Positions 50,239-59,110 are shown, counted from the stretch's first letter. The stretch: 64,000 nt of DNA from Planctomycetota bacterium (GCA_019186845.1 JABARW010000016.1:1-64000), one strand, 5' to 3'. Notes: generated by a model from the sequence alone, not told the origin. A program made the numbers and translations.

Positions 50239-50328
50239 CGTTTCCTGGCAACGGCCTCAAACGTCTTAATTCGGTTCAAGCCTGAATCAATCCAATCCGG
50301 CCCTTGCGCCAACCCGAGGAGGTCTTCC

Positions 50329-50688
50329 ATGGCCCGCATCAAAGAAGGCACCATTTGCCACATCGAATTGCCGGCTCCCGACATCAAGAAGGCCTGCCGC
50401 TTCTACGAAAAGTGTTTTGGCTGGAAGACTGGGTCCGCCATGGGACCCGGCTACGTCATGTTCACCCATGACGGCGGCGGCGGGGCCTTTGACGCCTCCC
50501 TCAAGCCCGCCAAAGGCGGGCCGATCCTGATCATCGAGGCCGACAACATCGACGCCAAGCTGAAACAGATCACCAAGGCCGGCGGTGCCGTCGTCAAAGA
50601 GAAGACCGAGATTGGCGGCGGACACGGCTGGTATGCCTACTTCACCGACCCCTGCGGCAACAAACTGGGAGTGCACCAGTCATCCTGA
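50329..50688 (+). CDS. VOC/glyoxalase-fold protein
   Basis: A 119-residue vicinal-oxygen-chelate protein: CHIELPAPDIKKACRFYEKCFGWK, then a hydrophobic middle and GGHGWYAYFTDPCGNKLGVHQSS, the two beta-alpha-beta-beta-beta units of glyoxalase I-like proteins. Metal-ligand His and Glu positions are partly kept (CHIE at the start; a His in the last strand). These proteins isomerise, cleave or bind small substrates; the substrate is unknown. GAGGAGG lies 6 bases before the ATG. Confidence 0.8.
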   Translation: MARIKEGTICHIELPAPDIKKACRFYEKCFGWKTGSAMGPGYVMFTHDGGGGAFDASLKPAKGGPILIIEADNIDAKLKQITKAGGAVVKEKTEIGGGHGWYAYFTDPCGNKLGVHQSS

Positions 50689-50789
50689 AAGTCTGTCGCA
50701 AGCCCTGCTAGGATTCCCGAAGGCGCACGAACGAAGGTTCGGCGACTCAAAGAGTGCTGTTTTCGCCCCAATTCCCCAACGGAGAGACC

Positions 50790-51305
50790 ATGAAGTACAG
50801 CGACCTGATCAAGTCGGAGATCGAAGCCACCTATGCCGCAACCGAAGGGCTTATCAAGCTCGTCGACACCTCCAACCTGAATTGGAGGCCCACCACGGGC
50901 AAGAACTGGATGACGGTAGGCCAGTTGCTCAAGCACATCCCTACGGCCTGCGGATTCTGCATTCGCGGCTTCGTCACGGGGCAGTGGGGCATGCCCGACG
51001 GCGCCGATGGCAGTGACATGCTGCCCTCCGCCGAGAAGATGCCCAGCGTCAAGAATGTCGAAGAAGCGCTGAAGGAACTCGCGGCTGACAAGAAGTTGGC
51101 CCTGGAGACCCTGGCCAAGGTCAGTGAGAAAGACCTCGAGAGCAAGATGATCGCCGCCCCCTGGGGCGGCCCGCCCATGCCCCTGGGTGTCCATTGCCAC
51201 CAGATGGTTGGACACCTCGCCAACCATAAAGCCCAGCTCTTCTACTACCTCAAACTGCTGGGCAAGGACGTCAACACCATGCACCTCTACGGCATGGGTT
51301 CCTGA
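50790..51305 (+). CDS. DinB-like four-helix-bundle protein
   Basis: A 171-residue protein of the DinB/YfiT-like family: a helical bundle with Trp in NWMTVGQLLKHIPTACG and the His-containing C-terminal segment HCHQMVGHLANHKAQLFYYLKLLG. Three His residues could form the usual metal site (one in KHI, two in the last helix). Family members bind a metal and may act as thiol S-transferases. GGAGAG lies just before ATG 50790. It is 101 bases after the VOC gene on the same strand. Confidence 0.78.
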   Translation: MKYSDLIKSEIEATYAATEGLIKLVDTSNLNWRPTTGKNWMTVGQLLKHIPTACGFCIRGFVTGQWGMPDGADGSDMLPSAEKMPSVKNVEEALKELAADKKLALETLAKVSEKDLESKMIAAPWGGPPMPLGVHCHQMVGHLANHKAQLFYYLKLLGKDVNTMHLYGMGS

Positions 51306-51382
51306 TCGATCAAGACTCAAGCCTGGGGCTCGCTTCGGCGGGCCCCTGCCATTTCCGGCGGGCCCGACTACACTTCCTGCCC

Positions 51383-52267
51383 ATGTCCGACGCCCTCCAG
51401 ACGCTGCTCGATCCCGCCCAGGCGCAGATGTCCGCCGGCGTGCAGGCCGCCATCTTGGCCGTCTGCCTGCCGGCCGTCATCTTTGGCTTGCTCGGCATCC
51501 GGCGGCTGGCAGGCCGCCTCGGCAGCCCCGGCGGCGCTATCTCCACGGAGAACTTCCTCCTCGGTGTCCCACTGGCCCTGGCGGCCCTGATGCTGGCCGA
51601 CCTGGTTCTGGTCATCTCGATCGGCTCTGCCTACAGCCAGAATCGGACCCAATACGCTTTAGCCTATGGCGCCCTGCAACTGGTGACCACCCTGGGCTGC
51701 CTCGTCCTGCTCACCCGCCACCCCTGGGAAGGCAGGCAGGCGCCGCCGCGCCCCTTCATGCACGTTCAGGCGCGGCAGCTTGGGGGCACAAGCCTCATCT
51801 GGGCTCTGGGAGTGCCGCTGATTGTGGCAGCCATGTTGTTGGGTGTGGCGGCGGCGCGCGCCCTGGGGCTGCCTGTTGAGCGGCAGCACGTGCTGACGAA
51901 CCTGACGTCCCATCCGACGCCAGCCAGCATCGCCGGTGCCTACATGATGGCCGTTGTGGGGGTACCTCTGGCCGAGGAATTCGCGTTTCGTCTGGTGCTC
52001 TTTGGCGGCCTGCGCGGCCTGCTGGCAGGACGTGAGAGCAACCGGGCCGGCGTGGCCCTGGCATACGGATTGTCCATCGCGATTTTCGTCGGGGCCCACG
52101 GCATGTGGCAGATGGAACAGTTGTATCTGGCCCTGCCGCTGGTGACTCTTTCAATCATGCTCACCTGGGTCTACGACGCGACGAAAAGCATCTGGCCAAG
52201 CACGCTGTTCCATATGCTGCACAACGGACTGGTGCTGACGCTTCAGTTCAGCCTGGCTGATGCCTGA
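51383..52267 (+). CDS. CPBP-family intramembrane metalloprotease
   Basis: A 294-residue membrane protein with about eight hydrophobic segments. The C-terminal half has the CPBP/Abi motifs: PLAEEFAFRLVLFGGL (EExxxR), FVGAHGMWQ (FxxxH) and TLFHMLHNGLV (HxxxN). Family members process prenylated or bacteriocin-like substrates in the membrane; the substrate here is unknown. It is convergent with sdhC only 9 bases away. Confidence 0.85.
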   Translation: MSDALQTLLDPAQAQMSAGVQAAILAVCLPAVIFGLLGIRRLAGRLGSPGGAISTENFLLGVPLALAALMLADLVLVISIGSAYSQNRTQYALAYGALQLVTTLGCLVLLTRHPWEGRQAPPRPFMHVQARQLGGTSLIWALGVPLIVAAMLLGVAAARALGLPVERQHVLTNLTSHPTPASIAGAYMMAVVGVPLAEEFAFRLVLFGGLRGLLAGRESNRAGVALAYGLSIAIFVGAHGMWQMEQLYLALPLVTLSIMLTWVYDATKSIWPSTLFHMLHNGLVLTLQFSLADA

Positions 52268-52276
52268 GCCGAGCTG

Positions 52277-52990
52277 CTAGGGCTTGGGGGCCGGTAGCGG
52301 CTCATAGGGGCTGCTCGCCGGCATGGCGTGACGGCCCGGCGGCGTGTTGGCAAAGGGCGGATCGATGATGCGGTTGAGCGGCAGCAGCGAGGCCACGAAC
52401 CCCAAAGTCATAAGCACGAACAGGCCCATACAGGCGCGCCAGACCATGGTCTGGGCGCGGCGCGTGATGGTGAGACCCCAGACAATGCAGAACGTGAAGA
52501 ACCCGTTGCACATGTGGTAGCTGGCGGCCGTAGCGCCGACGATATACACGACCATCAGCCAGCCGCGGTTGTTCGCAAAAAGATCCTGCATCGTGGCGTA
52601 CATGTTGGCCTTCTGCAGATCGTCAAACGAGAAACGCGTCTGGGCAACGTGATAGACCACGTAGATGAGCGTGATGAAGGCCGTGATGCGCTGCAGCGTA
52701 TAACCCCAGTTGCGGGCATAGCCGTACTTGTTGGGATTCCACTTGGCATCCACCATGAAGTAGACACCCAGACCTGCGTGGAATGCCAGGGGCAGGAACA
52801 CCACGAATAGCTCAAGCAGCAGCACCAGAGGCTGGTAAATCAGGAAATGAACGTGCTCGTCATAGACGCCCGGGCCCCAGAGCGACAGCGCATTGGAATA
52901 CATGTGCTGGAGCAGGAACACGCCCACGGGCACAACACCTGAAAGGCTGTGCAGTCGGCGCAGGTAAAAGTGTCGTTCTTCGGCCGTCAT
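52277..52990 (-). CDS. sdhC: succinate dehydrogenase cytochrome b subunit (b558 type)
   Basis: A 237-residue membrane protein with five helices. The His residues expected to ligate two hemes are present: FLLQHMYSN, FHAGLG, VVYHVAQ and SYHMCNG. It is the single-subunit type of Bacillus and Bacteroidetes. In the membrane it anchors the flavoprotein and iron-sulfur subunits and passes electrons to quinone. sdhA and sdhB are not adjacent. The gene lies 76 bases downstream of nuoL on the same strand, an unusual order. It ends with a Pro-rich tail. Confidence 0.88.
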   Translation of the reverse strand: MTAEERHFYLRRLHSLSGVVPVGVFLLQHMYSNALSLWGPGVYDEHVHFLIYQPLVLLLELFVVFLPLAFHAGLGVYFMVDAKWNPNKYGYARNWGYTLQRITAFITLIYVVYHVAQTRFSFDDLQKANMYATMQDLFANNRGWLMVVYIVGATAASYHMCNGFFTFCIVWGLTITRRAQTMVWRACMGLFVLMTLGFVASLLPLNRIIDPPFANTPPGRHAMPASSPYEPLPAPKP

Positions 52991-53066
52991 GGAAGCCAGT
53001 CCCGTGTCTCAGAAACACCGCCCGGGGGTCACGCCATGGTGCAAGGACCCCGCGCTTGCCGGCAGA

Positions 53067-55079
53067 CTACAGCGCCGCAAGGAACATCACCAGCAGCAGC
53101 GCCGCCCCCACCACAAAAGCAAACAGGTAGTGGCGCACCACACCGGTCTGAACCCTGCGCGCCACCTTGCTCGAAAGATCCACCAGCAGCCCGCTGCCAT
53201 TGACCAGCATGAGGTCAATGAAGATGACATCGAAGATCACGAAGAAGACGTCCGAAAGCAGCTGAATCGGGCGGACAATCGCAATGTCATAGATCTCATC
53301 GACATAGTACTTGTTCAGCAGCAGTCGATAGGGCGCCCCCATCGCGCCCTCCACCAGCTTGCGGGCGCGTTCCAGCCCCGCCGGCTTGCTGTAGATCGTG
53401 AAGGCGAAAATGCTTACGCCCACGGCAACTACCGAGCTGACCAGCATGTTCACCCACTCGCGCACAATGGCCTCGTGGCTGTGCTCCACGGGCATGGCCA
53501 GGGGGCTTTGGGCCGCGCGCAGGAACGCCTGACCCTGCTGCCACACGGGCGCAAGCAGATCGGCAAAGGGGGTGAAGTGGACGCCAAAGGCAGCCGGCAG
53601 CCAGAGGTAGCCGGCGCCAAAGGCCGCGATGGCCAGCAGGAACAGGGGCAGGCCCATGGAGCGAGGCGACTCGTCCGCATGGGCGTAGGCGGCTTCCAGC
53701 CCCCGCCACTTGCCAAAGAACGCCAGGCCGATCAGCCGGAAACTGTAGAAGGCGGTGCAGACGGCGGCCGCCAGTCCCAAGGCATAGACCACGAGGCCCA
53801 GGGCGTCCTGACGCTCGAAAGCCGCGTACAAGATGGCGTCCTTCGAGAAAAAACCGGAAAAGAGCGGAATGCCGGCGAGGCCGCAGGCGCCGACGAACAT
53901 GGTGGCAAAAGTCAGGGGCATCTTGTGCTTGAGGCCGCCCATCTTGAACAGGTCCTGACTGTCGGGATTGCCGTGGCCCAGGGTGTGCTCCAGCGAATGA
54001 ATCACGCTGCCCGAACCCAGGAACAGCAGGGCCTTGAAGAAGGCATGGGTGAACAGATGGAAAATAGCCACGGGGAAATTGCCCAGCCCAAGGGCTATGA
54101 ACATGAAGCCAAGCTGACTCACCGTCGAATAGGCCAGGACTTTCTTGATGTCCCGCTGCACCAGCCCGATGGTGCCGGCAAAAAAGGCCGTCAGTGCCCC
54201 CACCAGGGCGACGACCGTCAGGGCCGTCTCTGCGTGAACCCAGATGAAGTTGAGGCGGGCAATCATGTAAATGCCGGCCGTCACCATCGTGGCCGCGTGA
54301 ATCAGGGCTGAAACCGGCGTCGGGCCCGCCATGGCGTCCGGCAGCCAGACGTACAGGGGAATCTGGGCGCTCTTGCCACAGGCACCCACGAACAAGCAGA
54401 GGCAGGCGGCATTGAGCAGGGTGGAATCGGGCTGCACCACCTCGCGCATGCCCGCCGCCAGCTCACCGTAGTTGAGCGAACCGAAGTACCAGAACAGCAG
54501 GAACATGCCCAGCATGAAGCCGAAGTCTCCCACGCGGTTGACCACAAATGCCTTCTTGCCCGCGTCAGAGTTGGGCTTGTGCGTGTACCAGAAGCCGATC
54601 AGCAGGTAGCTGCAAAGGCCCACGCCCTCCCAACCCAGAAACATCAGGACCAGGCTGTCGCCCAGTACCAGCATGAGCATGGCAAAACAGAAGAGATTCA
54701 GATAGGCAAAGAAGCGCCAGTAGGCCTTGTCGTGGCCCATGTAGCCCACGCTGTAAATGTGAATCAGCGAGCCCACACCGGTCACGACCATCATCAGCAA
54801 ACCCGAAAGCGGGTCCGCCAGCAGCCTGAAATGGATGTCCAGCGCGCCGACGTGCATCCAGTTGAACGAGTAGCTTTGAACCGTTTGCCCCTGCGAAATC
54901 AGGCTTACAAACAGACTCGTGGCAATGACGAAACTCAGCACGATGCTGCCGCAGGCCACTGCGCCCGACGAAGCCAGGGCCATGCGCCGGCCAAAGAATC
55001 CGTTGATCAGAAAGCCGATCAACGGCATCAGCGGCACGAGCAGCAGCAGGAACTCAGGCTTTTGAAGCAGTTCGCGCAT
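53067..55079 (-). CDS. nuoL: NADH-quinone oxidoreductase subunit L
   Basis: A 670-residue antiporter-like subunit with about 16 helices: the core GWEGVGLCSYLLIGFWY, AYSTVSQLGFMFIALGLG and HAFFKALLFLGSGSVIHSLEHTLG are characteristic. It forms one proton channel of complex I, with a C-terminal lateral helix (present, about 550-620). nuoK ends 8 bases upstream. nuoM and nuoN, the usual downstream neighbours, are absent; sdhC follows instead. Confidence 0.96.
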   Translation of the reverse strand: MRELLQKPEFLLLLVPLMPLIGFLINGFFGRRMALASSGAVACGSIVLSFVIATSLFVSLISQGQTVQSYSFNWMHVGALDIHFRLLADPLSGLLMMVVTGVGSLIHIYSVGYMGHDKAYWRFFAYLNLFCFAMLMLVLGDSLVLMFLGWEGVGLCSYLLIGFWYTHKPNSDAGKKAFVVNRVGDFGFMLGMFLLFWYFGSLNYGELAAGMREVVQPDSTLLNAACLCLFVGACGKSAQIPLYVWLPDAMAGPTPVSALIHAATMVTAGIYMIARLNFIWVHAETALTVVALVGALTAFFAGTIGLVQRDIKKVLAYSTVSQLGFMFIALGLGNFPVAIFHLFTHAFFKALLFLGSGSVIHSLEHTLGHGNPDSQDLFKMGGLKHKMPLTFATMFVGACGLAGIPLFSGFFSKDAILYAAFERQDALGLVVYALGLAAAVCTAFYSFRLIGLAFFGKWRGLEAAYAHADESPRSMGLPLFLLAIAAFGAGYLWLPAAFGVHFTPFADLLAPVWQQGQAFLRAAQSPLAMPVEHSHEAIVREWVNMLVSSVVAVGVSIFAFTIYSKPAGLERARKLVEGAMGAPYRLLLNKYYVDEIYDIAIVRPIQLLSDVFFVIFDVIFIDLMLVNGSGLLVDLSSKVARRVQTGVVRHYLFAFVVGAALLLVMFLAAL

Positions 55080-55086
55080 AAATCAA

Positions 55087-55422
55087 TCAGTGTTTCAACT
55101 CGCTCGCGGCACGCACATCACTGTTGTGGCGTTTACGGAACAGGGCGACGATGATGGCAAGGCCCACGCCCACCTCGGCCGCCGCCACCGCCATCACCAT
55201 CAGGGCAAAGAACTGTCCACTGTGGGCGCCGGAAAAGCTGCCGGCATCGAGACCCTTGCCCGCCCAGTAGCGGGAAAACGCCACCAGCGCGATGTTCGCC
55301 GAATTGAGCATCAGCTCCAGCGACATCAGCATCAAAATGAGGTTATTGCGCGACAACACGCCATAGAGCCCTATGCAGAACAAGGTGGCGCAGAGAAACA
55401 GAACGATCTGCGGGTTAAGCAT
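55087..55422 (-). CDS. nuoK: NADH-quinone oxidoreductase subunit K
   Basis: A 111-residue, three-helix subunit: LFCIGLYGVLSRNNLILMLMSLELMLNSANIALV and AVAAAEVGVGLAIIVALFR, with the conserved membrane Glu residues (SLELML; AAEVGVG) of NuoK. It takes part in proton translocation of complex I. Its start overlaps the end of nuoJ by 8 bases, and nuoL starts 8 bases after its stop. Confidence 0.97.
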   Translation of the reverse strand: MLNPQIVLFLCATLFCIGLYGVLSRNNLILMLMSLELMLNSANIALVAFSRYWAGKGLDAGSFSGAHSGQFFALMVMAVAAAEVGVGLAIIVALFRKRHNSDVRAASELKH

Positions 55423-56116
55423 GGCTGCCTCCCGCGCCTTCGGCTCCGGCCTCGCCTTCCCTCGCCGCCGCTTCCTGCTCCGCGCGCGACTGTGCAGCGC
55501 TGCGGCGTGTCAGGAGCACCGCGCCGAGAATGGCCGCGAAGATGAGGAGGCTGACCACCTCAAAGGCCAGTGGAAAGTCATCAAAGATGGCGTAGCCCAC
55601 ACCGCGCGCGGAACCGAACTCCACCATTTCGGTCAAGGGCTCGCCCGGCCGGGGGTTGGTCTTGTGGACCTGGGTCTGCGGCGCCACACCTCCGAATTCG
55701 CCAAAGCGCGGCGGCAGCTTATAAATGGCAAAATACATCAGGGCCAGGACGGCCAGGCTCAACAGCGCCGCACCGAAGGACGGCATGGACAGCCTTGGCC
55801 GGGCCCTGGCCTCAACGGGCTTGACTGCTGCGGGGTCAAAGTCCTTGCGCGCACCGACGGTGACCAGGGGGCCCGCTTCGGGCGGGTCATCTGACGCAAA
55901 CATCAACACAAATAGGAAGAGTACGGCGAGGGCACCCGCGTAGACCAGGATCTGGCTCACGGCCACAAACGTGGCGTCAAGCGCATAGAAAATGCCCGCC
56001 GTGCCAAAGAAGGAAACCAGCAGGCCCAGCAGCGCATAAATGGCCACCCGCTGCGTCACGACCAGAACCGCGCCGGCGACGGCCACCATCGAGCTGAGCA
56101 AGAAGAAAACTTCCAT
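55415..56116 (-). CDS. nuoJ: NADH-quinone oxidoreductase subunit J
   Basis: A 233-residue membrane protein beginning VFFLLSSMVAVAGAVLVVTQRVAIYALLGLLVSFFGTAG, with LVYAGALAVLFLFVLMF, the NuoJ hallmark. It has a long Gly/Glu/Ala-rich tail at the end (AAREGEAGAEGAGG). First gene of the nuoJKL row; the gene upstream is separated by a terminator. Confidence 0.96.
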   Translation of the reverse strand: MEVFFLLSSMVAVAGAVLVVTQRVAIYALLGLLVSFFGTAGIFYALDATFVAVSQILVYAGALAVLFLFVLMFASDDPPEAGPLVTVGARKDFDPAAVKPVEARARPRLSMPSFGAALLSLAVLALMYFAIYKLPPRFGEFGGVAPQTQVHKTNPRPGEPLTEMVEFGSARGVGYAIFDDFPLAFEVVSLLIFAAILGAVLLTRRSAAQSRAEQEAAAREGEAGAEGAGGSHA

Positions 56117-56264
56117 GAGAATCCCGTGCCGGCTGGCTGAAGCGGCGGCACGTTAGCAGTGGGGGCGAGGTGAAGCAAGCTCAGCCTTGTGACCGCGCAG
56201 TTCGTGCTTTTGCGCCCGCCCGGCTGCGCAAAACGGCACCCGGCGCCATGGATAACCGGCCACG

Positions 56265-56295
56265 AAAACGGGCGCGACCGCAAGCCGCGCCCGTT
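56265..56295 (-). terminator. intrinsic terminator of the HEAT lipoprotein gene
   Basis: 10-bp stem AACGGGCGCG/CGCGCCCGTT with a 9-base loop followed on the minus strand by TTTTCG, about 20 bases after the stop codon. Confidence 0.8.
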
Positions 56296-56314
56296 CGTTT
56301 GAGACGTTGGTCTA

Positions 56315-57730
56315 TCAACGGCGGCTGGTTCCTGAACTGCGGTTGGTGCCGGTGTTGCGGCTGGGCTGCGCGCTGGAATTGCGATTGGTGCCGCTGCTCG
56401 GCCGGCTCGTGGAGGGACGGCTTGAGCTGGGCCTGGAAGTGCTGGAGGAACGGGCGCCGCCCCCCGTGATACTGGTGGTCATGCGGGGCTTGGGTTGACC
56501 GGCATAGGCGTTGGCCGGGTCCAGGGCGGGGTAAGTCTTGTAGAAGTAGGAACGCCAGCGAGCCTGGTCGTCCCCCCAGTCGTTGGTGGTGATCTTCGCC
56601 AGGGACACCTGGGCAGCCTTGCGCACTTCGGGCGTCTGATCTGAAAGCAGGTCCACGAGGGGGTAGGCGCTGACCTCGCGCTCCTTATTCAGAAGCTGGC
56701 CCAGGCCATCGGCGGCGGCGCGCCGGACGATCGCCGTGCGGTCTCCTGTCGCCTGCAGCAGGGGGTCAATGGCGCGAACATCGGCGGTGCGGGCCAGCGC
56801 CAGGGCCGAAGACTCCCGCACTCCATCGTTGAAATCCGAAAGCCCAAGCAACAGGGCGGAGTGCACCGTATCCGGGTCAGCGCTGAAGTGGGCAGCCAGC
56901 GAGCTCACAGCCTCACGGCGGACTTCAGCGGATTCATCATTCAGGGAACTGTCCACCAAGGCGGGGATAATCAAGCGGGCATCCTGAATCTTGCCCAGGG
57001 CAATGGCGCTGGCAGCGCGCACATCCGTGATCTCGCTGCCCAGCCCCACGCCAATGAGGTCCTGCGTCGCCGCAGTATCGCCGATATCACCCAGCACGTT
57101 GACGGCGGTGATCTTCACGCCAATGTCCGGGTCGCTCATGAAGCGGTCCCGCAGTGGCGAAATGGAGTCATTCAAGACACGGTCATAGGCCGCAGCATAG
57201 GCCTGGACCGCCGAGCGCCGCATGGAGGCCGAGGTATCGCGGGACTCCAGCACGCCGCGCAGGGTTTGCATCAGTTCGTCGTGGCGCGGGTACTCGCGAA
57301 GCTTCCTGTCCAGAGTCGCCAGGCCCAGCACCGCCATGTGGCGAACGCTTTCGGGCTCGTCGTTGTCGTTGACCTTGGAAAGCAGGGGGGCGATCACAGC
57401 GATATCGCCGGTGAAACCCAGGGCCACGCCCGCCAGCCGCCGGCGTTGAACCGAGGAGCCGTCACTGAGCGCCGAAATCAATGCCCCCTGATACTGGCGG
57501 GCCTGCTCGCCGATCTGGCGGCGCAGGGAAGCCTCAGAGCTCGCGTCCGACCGCTGAATGGCGGCCGCCAGACGAGTCAGGTCGGCGTCAAACTTCTCCA
57601 GGGCCTGGTCATCAAGGTAGGAATAATTGGTTTCGCCCTTCTTGGCCGAAGCTCCACTGGCACAACCACCCAAAAGGGCCGCCAGAGAGATGCCTCCCGC
57701 CAGCAAAACTGCGTGAGCGTAGCGCTTCAT
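56315..57730 (-). CDS. HEAT-repeat lipoprotein with Ser/Thr/Arg-rich tail
   Basis: A 471-residue predicted lipoprotein. The signal ends at LAALLGGCAS, with the Cys near residue 23. The body is HEAT repeats (KVNDNDEPESVRHMAVLGLATLDRKLR; SALLLGLSDFNDGVRESSALALARTADVRAI; RAAADGLGQLLNKE...), a protein-binding solenoid. The last 50 residues are low complexity (SSSTSRPSSSRPSTSRPSSG, then Asn/Ser/Arg/Thr). ATG 57730 has GAGGT 5 bases before. It sits next to nuoJ with a terminator between. Envelope scaffold or adaptor is inferred. Confidence 0.78.
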   Translation of the reverse strand: MKRYAHAVLLAGGISLAALLGGCASGASAKKGETNYSYLDDQALEKFDADLTRLAAAIQRSDASSEASLRRQIGEQARQYQGALISALSDGSSVQRRRLAGVALGFTGDIAVIAPLLSKVNDNDEPESVRHMAVLGLATLDRKLREYPRHDELMQTLRGVLESRDTSASMRRSAVQAYAAAYDRVLNDSISPLRDRFMSDPDIGVKITAVNVLGDIGDTAATQDLIGVGLGSEITDVRAASAIALGKIQDARLIIPALVDSSLNDESAEVRREAVSSLAAHFSADPDTVHSALLLGLSDFNDGVRESSALALARTADVRAIDPLLQATGDRTAIVRRAAADGLGQLLNKEREVSAYPLVDLLSDQTPEVRKAAQVSLAKITTNDWGDDQARWRSYFYKTYPALDPANAYAGQPKPRMTTSITGGGARSSSTSRPSSSRPSTSRPSSGTNRNSSAQPSRNTGTNRSSGTSRR

Positions 57731-57820
57731 CACGACCTCGCCTTGGTTCAACTTGGGATAAACCGCTTCCTTTATACGCCGCGGGCCTTGGGACGTTTGA
57801 ACAAAATGACAGGCACTTGG

Positions 57821-57962
57821 CAGGCCGCTGAAAAAGTCGAAATGCCGACTTCTTCAACGGAAGGCAAAGGCCCGAGTGCCGGGCAAAGCCCGTCACTCCG
57901 CCGGCCCGTGCGGTCGCGCGGCCCGGCCAGACTGCCGAAAAGGACTCTTTCGGCAGTCTGCC
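57821..57962 (+). repeat. dispersed structured intergenic repeat, copy A
   Basis: The best-preserved of three related segments. It contains a CCGCTGAAAAAGTCG...CGACTTCTTCAACGG hairpin, GCCGGGC/GCCCG short stems, GCCGGCCCG and a long terminal hairpin CAGACTGCCGAAA/TTTCGGCAGTCTG (13 bp, 7-base loop). It lies between the divergent HEAT lipoprotein and VWA-like genes. Its reverse complement resembles 20441-20579. Confidence 0.8.
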
Positions 57963-58273
57963 AGGCCTGCGGGTGAAAGCGGGCGGGTTACTGATGGTTA
58001 CTTGGAGGGGACGAGACAGGAAGACCCGACCTTGTTCAGGGAAACGGGGTGCCCGCCCACTGTCCCGCCAGGCTTGGCGATGCAAGCCATTATGTTTTCA
58101 ATGTTTGCGCGAATCCCTGTGGCCTATTGCGGTGCCCCTGCTAATCTGCTGCCATACCGAATCCGGCAGGTTCCTTGAGCCATGTTATGGCTGGCACTAT
58201 GGTTGCACCTGTCCGTAGTGGATTCCGGGCTGAGAGTGTGTCCCGGCACAGCAAACTTGGGGTCTGGTCGTTC
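57963..58273. other. intergenic region upstream of the VWA-like gene
   Basis: About 310 bases with no gene I can support. A 6-bp hairpin (GGCTTG/CAAGCC) followed by ATTATGTTTT lies near 58073-58100. Otherwise featureless; a short open frame through the repeat is not protein-like. Confidence 0.5.
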
Positions 58274-59053
58274 ATGTGGAACCGGCTGACATTCCTGGTG
58301 TGGACCCTGGCGCTGCTGACGGCGCTGCCCGTGGCGTCCCGCGCCCAGGATCAGCCCAAGCCAGAGCCGGAAACCGGCAAGGAGTCCACTTCGGATACTC
58401 CCAAGCCCGAAGGTCACGATCGGCCCACGGCTTATCCGCGCGTGCGCTTCAAGAAGGACGGCGTCGAAAAGGTCAACACTCCTGATGGCGGCAGCAAAGA
58501 GCTCCTGACCCGCGCCTACCTCCTTGACCTCAGCGCGGCCATGACCGCAACCATTACGCTCAACGACGACCGCGTGGTATCAAGGCTGGAGCGCGCCAAG
58601 GAGCTTCTCAAGCAATCGCTGGACACCATGTCCAAGCGCCGCGACGTGGCCTTCAACATCGCCTGCTTTGGAACCAGCGACGACTTCGCCGACCGCAAGG
58701 CACCCGTCTCCGTAAGTGCGGAGAGCGTGGAGCAGGCCAAGAAGTGGGTCGAAGATCGCGTGGCCCTGGGTGACTCCGATATCTACGGTCTGCTGAAAGT
58801 GGTCTTCGAGCAGGGCCCCACGTCGGCCTCGATGATCGTGGGCAGCGACCCCGCTTCGCCCGCCGGCGTGGACGCCAAAGAACTCGAACAGGCCGGCGGA
58901 GCTCAGGACTTCATCATCAAGCAAGTGGAGGCCTGGCGCAAAGCGGGCAGCAAGACGGCACTGGATATTACGGGCATTGGCCTGAGTGACACACAGCGGG
59001 AGTTTTACAAGAAGCTGGCCAAGGCCGGCGGCGGCACCTATCTGGATGGATGA
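58274..59053 (+). CDS. secreted von Willebrand factor A-like protein
   Basis: A 259-residue protein with a signal peptide (about 1-24, ending SRAQ). After an acidic linker comes a VWA-like domain: RAYLLDLSAAMTATIT takes the place of the MIDAS DxSxS strand (D-L-S-A-A), then RLERAKELLKQSLDTMSKRRDVAFNIACFG and a DSDIYGLLKVVFEQG helix. The incomplete MIDAS means metal-dependent ligand binding is doubtful. It is followed by a hairpin terminator and then the giant pseudopilin-like gene. Confidence 0.7.
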   Translation: MWNRLTFLVWTLALLTALPVASRAQDQPKPEPETGKESTSDTPKPEGHDRPTAYPRVRFKKDGVEKVNTPDGGSKELLTRAYLLDLSAAMTATITLNDDRVVSRLERAKELLKQSLDTMSKRRDVAFNIACFGTSDDFADRKAPVSVSAESVEQAKKWVEDRVALGDSDIYGLLKVVFEQGPTSASMIVGSDPASPAGVDAKELEQAGGAQDFIIKQVEAWRKAGSKTALDITGIGLSDTQREFYKKLAKAGGGTYLDG

Positions 59054-59070
59054 AGCCGGCTTCGATTTGC

Positions 59071-59110
59071 GATTTCCGGCTCTGGCAGCACCTTCCCAGA
59101 GCCGGAAATC
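59071..59110 (+). terminator. terminator-like hairpin after the VWA-like gene
   Basis: Perfect 15-bp stem (GATTTCCGGCTCTGG/CCAGAGCCGGAAATC) with a 10-base loop, 18 bases after the stop codon. No T-tract follows. Confidence 0.5.

Noticed and set aside
57876-58178. Plus-strand 100-codon frame through the repeat upstream of the VWA-like gene
   Set aside because: It runs through the structured repeat and has no start signal; the related copies do not keep the frame.
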